This document shows, piece by piece, positions 59,916 through 64,000 of a stretch of DNA of 64,000 nt; the first letter of the stretch is position 1, and each line of letters starts with the position of its first letter. The notes below the pieces were generated by a model that was not told the DNA's origin, searched no databases, and was given only the letters and a program-made list of their open reading frames with translations. This DNA is from Beta vulgaris subsp. vulgaris (lineage: Eukaryota; Streptophyta; Magnoliopsida; Caryophyllales; Amaranthaceae), in NCBI RefSeq assembly GCF_026745355.1, contig NC_079206.1:434001-498000 (forward strand), read 5' to 3'. The position numbers and the translations under genes were made by a program.

Positions 59916-62274
59916 ACCCTATATAAACTGTGCCGCTCATAAAGGTTACAATTTACAAAATGGATAATGTTCGTCCTACTTAAACATGTGTGTGCTATTT
60001 ATTTTTTTGTTTGTTTGCATGTCTCGCGTGTAATAAGTTTTCTCCGCTGGAGAAAGTTTCAGATTTATTCGTTCACAATGTTACTCTACATATACATACA
60101 AGTGATGTTACGTAATGTATGAGTTTGGTTTAGAGGTATTATTGCATGGTTGGTTTGGTGTAAGTTGTTCTTATATATATATGATCGATGATTATAGTAT
60201 AAGTTTTATCCAAATTATCATTACCCCGTATCTGCTTCATCCGTAGTTTATTCTTTATCCTTCTTGAATAACTTTGCTGGTTGTCTTTTCACACGCATGC
60301 ATAAGAATTTGTAGAACGGGAACATTAAAAAGAATGAGAAAACAAATAGTAATTAGGTGTACGATCATCATATATATAATTCGGGAAATTTCAGAATATA
60401 TGTCAAATTTGAAATATATAGGTCAATCACACGACATACAGTGCATAGATATATGCGGGGAATGAGAATTAGAAAACAGATAATAAATTGACATGTCGCA
60501 CTCATATATTTCCTCTTTCCAAAATACTTGATACGTACAATACTTCTCTTGACACGCTTATCAATGTATATTTAACTATTGATAACTCTAATTTTATACA
60601 AGTAAATATTATAAAAAGTTGATATTATGGAATTAAGTGTATGTTGTGTAACGTTAACTTATCACGTATTCAAGGTATAATTTTAACTATTAACATTTTT
60701 CAGTTAAGTATTAGTCAAAGTATGAAAAATAGATTTGTAGCAGTTCTAACCATTAACGTCTTCAATTTTAACAAGATTCATATGAAACATATTTTATACA
60801 TATCAAATTATATGGCTGAAAGGAAATATGCTTTTACACAAGGATCACTCATTGTTGTGCCTTTTAATTATGTACTATATTAATTTCTTAATATACTAAC
60901 TCCTTTTTTTTAGAGCCCGTCTTGAGTATAAAAACATGTTACACTATAACTTATTGTGTAACATGTATAGTGGCATTGATGTCAACAAAATTGGCATGGA
61001 TTATACAAATAATAACATGAATCTTATGTCATCTTGTCATTAATTTTATGTCATTTGTGTTTTTCGAATAAAAAAGAAGCAGTGGTTTGTAGGTTGTTAC
61101 ACCATAAATCATGGTGTTCCAGTTACATCCAAGAATTTGTTTTTTTAATCTACACAACAGACTTATACACTTGTCAAAACACAACTTTGATCACTAATAT
61201 TTTTAATTGTGAATAAGTAAACATTATGAAAGTTGATATTTTGAACATTTAATGTCGAGACTAATTTAACAAATCGTGGTCAAAATGAAATATGTAAATT
61301 GTGTTAATATACAAAAATGTATATATCAAACAGAAACAAGAGATTAACATATCAATAATTTTGATGAGACAACTGAGTTTTAATTAGAAACAAAGAGAGT
61401 AACATATCAATAATTTAGATGAGCCACCTAAGTTTTAATTAGATAAATATAATATAAGATATGACTCATAACGGATCATTCCCATTCGATAAAGACAAAC
61501 CGTAAACCCTAGTGGGGACTAGATGAAATCGATGAATTGTGTCGACTGATTTAGTTTATAATTAAAAAATTATTTCCATTAGGTGGAATTACTAAATCAG
61601 TGTAACGAACTAATATAAAATCACCAAATCATCATTCTTTGAAGTTTGATGCAACAAGGACTTTTTATAAATTTTCTTTTGGCTGCACAAAAGCCAATTA
61701 TAAATACTGATGGCTAGAAACTTAATTAGTATAGGCTACTATAATGCTCATTGATTTAAAGCCTTCCTTTATGTACAACAATGTGCAAATCAAGCCAAGC
61801 AGACAAACCTCGCAAGATAGCCAAGCAGGCTGACCAGCAAGCTAGCCGAACAGGATCACTCGCAGGCTGCTCAGCAAACTCGCCGCGGAAGAGGTTGGTC
61901 GATATAGGCAAGTCAAGCAAATTAACCATACTCGAGTAGATGGTTTTTGTTTGCGATTTCACTATAATTGAAGCAATACATTCACATAGGCATAGTTATC
62001 AAATCCCCGTCACAAAAACATATTACGTACTTTGTTTGCCATAATACTGAAACATAATATATGTGACATTCCGAGAAATAAGTGAGAATGTGAGATAGTA
62101 AAAAGTCATTAGAAAGATATACCACATTTCTTAAAATTAATTTTGCTTCCAAGACATCATGCGAAGAGAAATTGCATGTTTCCTCATAATTGATTTTGAA
62201 TGCAACATTATAAAATCAAATACTTCCGCTATTTCTTGTCATTTGCAAAACTTGAGATTTCATGCATGCCGATT
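59916..62274. other. Gene-free region with small repeats
   Basis: After the 3' UTR this AT-rich stretch has no supportable gene. At 61341-61440 two imperfect ~55-bp tandem units share AACATATCAATAATTT and GAGTTTTAATTAGA or variants. At 61790-61900 a GC-richer stretch repeats AGCCAAGCAGGCTGACC-like words (ACAAACCTCGC, AGCCGAACAGG, AGGCTGCTCAGC); it may be a fragment of an old retroelement, unproven. Confidence 0.5.
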
Positions 62275-62460
62275 AAAGGTGAAAGTTATTTGGATAAAAA
62301 TCGAAATCTAATCTAAACCGGATTAGTAATTCAGATTGGACTCGAACTATATTCAGATTGGATTTGGATTTGACTTTTTCTAAAAAATCGGATGTTCAGA
62401 TTCGATTAGATTGAGGGTGATTGGCTTCGAAAATCCAAAACAACCTAATAGTAAATAGGA
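62275..62460. mobile_element. Eroded fragment related to the 15563 hAT MITE
   Basis: AGGTGAAAGTTATTTGGATAA and then AAATCGAAATCTAATC align with the left end of the element at 15563 (GGGGTGTAAGTTATTTGGTT, AAAAACCG). The interior has GATTGGATTTGGATTTG words. No right terminus or target duplication is visible. Confidence 0.45.
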
Positions 62461-62911
62461 CCTATATTGTATATTTATGATTTTCACTCAACTAATTTTT
62501 TTTTTTTTAAAATTACCCAAATAGTCAAGCAACCCTTTCCTTCCAGTAAAAGTTAAACTTGCTTCTGTAAAGTTGAACTTGCTGTGTAGTTAAACATATT
62601 GTTATTTTGCTGTTGAACCTTTTGTTAAAAGTTATTATATGCGCAAAATTCTAATGCCGACACAATCACATATTTGTTGCCCAGAAAGATTATCGTGAAT
62701 CTGATAAAATTCATTGGGCCTAATACAAGCCCATTATAAGGGTTTTGTTTTAATACCACAAGTGAACGATGTTGTAGCACATACAGGTCGAACACTAGCC
62801 GATTTTAGACGATGGAATAGCTATACAATCCAAATATCAATAAAATCTATATAACTAATAACGAAACTTATAACAAATATGATAAACTATGATATATATG
62901 ATGATTACAAC

Positions 62912-63424
62912 TAGGGCTGGCAATGATGCGAGTCGAGCTCGAGTTTGACTAAATTCGACTCGAACTCGAAAACTCATACTCAAACTCGATCGACTCGACT
63001 CGAAAACTCGCGAGTTTCAAATTTTCAAGCTCGAACTCGAAACCTAAACTCGAACTCGAGCTCGAACTCGTTTCAAGCTCGAACTCGAACTCGTTTCAAG
63101 CTTTTTGGTCATTTGATATAGTTCTATTTTTTATAGAAGAAATTCTTTACTTTGCTTTTTGGTCATTCTGTACACTTTTTTTTCATTTAAAAAAAAAAAA
63201 AGAAAAGTACAAGTATTTTTATAGGAAAAAAATAAATTTAAAATTTCTTAAAAAAATTAAAAGTACATATATAAATTTTTTTATCGAGTATCTCACGAGT
63301 TTCTCGAGTCGAGTATTGAGTTGCTCGACTCGACTCGTTAACCTGTCGAGTCGAGTTCGAGTCGAGCTTTGACCGAGCCGAGTTCGAGTAGCTCGCGAGC
63401 TATCTCAACTCATTGCCAGCCCTA
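62912..63424. mobile_element. hAT-type MITE with CTCGAACTCG internal repeats
   Basis: Perfect 15-bp inverted ends (TAGGGCTGGCAATGA and its complement) bound 513 bp, flanked by the perfect 8-bp duplication ATTACAAC (62904-62911 and 63425-63432). Subterminal regions are built of repeated CTCGAACTCGA/TCGAGTCGAGT words on opposite sides of an AT-rich centre. No coding capacity. Confidence 0.93.
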
Positions 63425-63432
63425 ATTACAAC

Positions 63433-64000
63433 ACTATGATTAAGCATATCACCATTAATATGAATTGATCAAAATATAACTCATAGCCCAGTTATTCAAT
63501 TATAGTTAGGCGAGATTGACATTTCCTTATGGCTCCATAATAAAGCATAACTGCACTGAAACTAAATCTCTAATCATTCCTCAATACCTAGAGCTCACTT
63601 TCGTGATAGCAAAAGGCCTAGTTAACATGCATGCCTCCTATTTTCATGGCTTACACACGTAATTTGAAGCATTAAGAACCAATGTCAAATAATTTCCAAT
63701 TAGTTATCACCTATTTTCATGGAAAAATTCAAATCAATGACAAGATTTTCTAAATTAAGACCCAATTTCCGTTGATGAATTCAATTACTAAAATAACAAT
63801 TTATTATGAAATAAATAACTCCTAATTTCTACTCCAACTTTCATTGATAACATAAAACTCGGGCCAAATCAAGATGTAAAATTGACAATAGAAACAATCT
63901 TATCAAACCCTAGGCATATAGCTCAATAACATGGGAATTAGAGAACAATGATATGATCATTCCATACTAGGGCTCAACTAATCCTAGATAAAAAAGACTA
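63433..64000. other. Gene-free right edge
   Basis: AT-rich sequence with no supportable gene or repeat. Whatever follows lies outside the window. Confidence 0.5.

Overview
This window is plant nuclear DNA, most likely from a core eudicot. The genes have GT-AG introns, and the proteins are plant families: ATG8, a plant-type L-lactate dehydrogenase, the plant form of complex I subunit NDUFB8, an RGF/GOLVEN peptide precursor and an eight-cysteine-motif secreted protein. The intergenic DNA is AT-rich and full of plant transposons. I cannot name the species. Caryophyllales is only a guess.

Layout, left to right. The 3' end of an ATG8 gene (274-583, +) is followed by a satellite array of ~315-bp units (2137-5108). 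After a gene-poor stretch comes a four-exon gene (9305-10949, +) for a small secreted precursor ending in an RGF/GLV/CLEL peptide, with a MITE between its TATA box and its start codon. Next are a short Helitron, SINEs and a hAT-type MITE. A five-exon YbaK/ProX-like gene (16387-23639, -) follows, with another hAT MITE 113 bp upstream of its start codon. From 25962 to 30150 lies a decayed Helitron with PIF1-type helicase remnants. From about 30344 to 39350 there is a nest: an LTR-like sequence holds a MITE and a Helitron, and the Helitron holds a defective Ty3/Gypsy element with a perfect 5-bp target duplication.

The right part holds L-lactate dehydrogenase (40532-43261, +), several SINEs and NDUFB8 (45331-48854, +). 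The large third intron of NDUFB8 contains a three-fold 328-bp tandem repeat and a MITE, and its second intron holds another MITE. An apparently intact Ty1/Copia element (49613-54719, coding on -) follows, with two LTRs that read the same base for base and one 1523-codon open frame. A second satellite array (about 56435-58034) is related to the first but inverted and diverged, and is framed by direct repeats of ~350-390 bp. A small intronless lipid-transfer-like/hybrid proline-rich gene (59565-59915, +) and one more hAT MITE close the window.

The five cellular genes are functionally independent (autophagy, peptide signalling, tRNA quality control, fermentation, respiration) apart from the secreted eight-cysteine protein. 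No cluster or operon-like system is evident. The main interest is the unadvertised signalling-peptide gene, the nested and datable transposons, and the two related satellite arrays.
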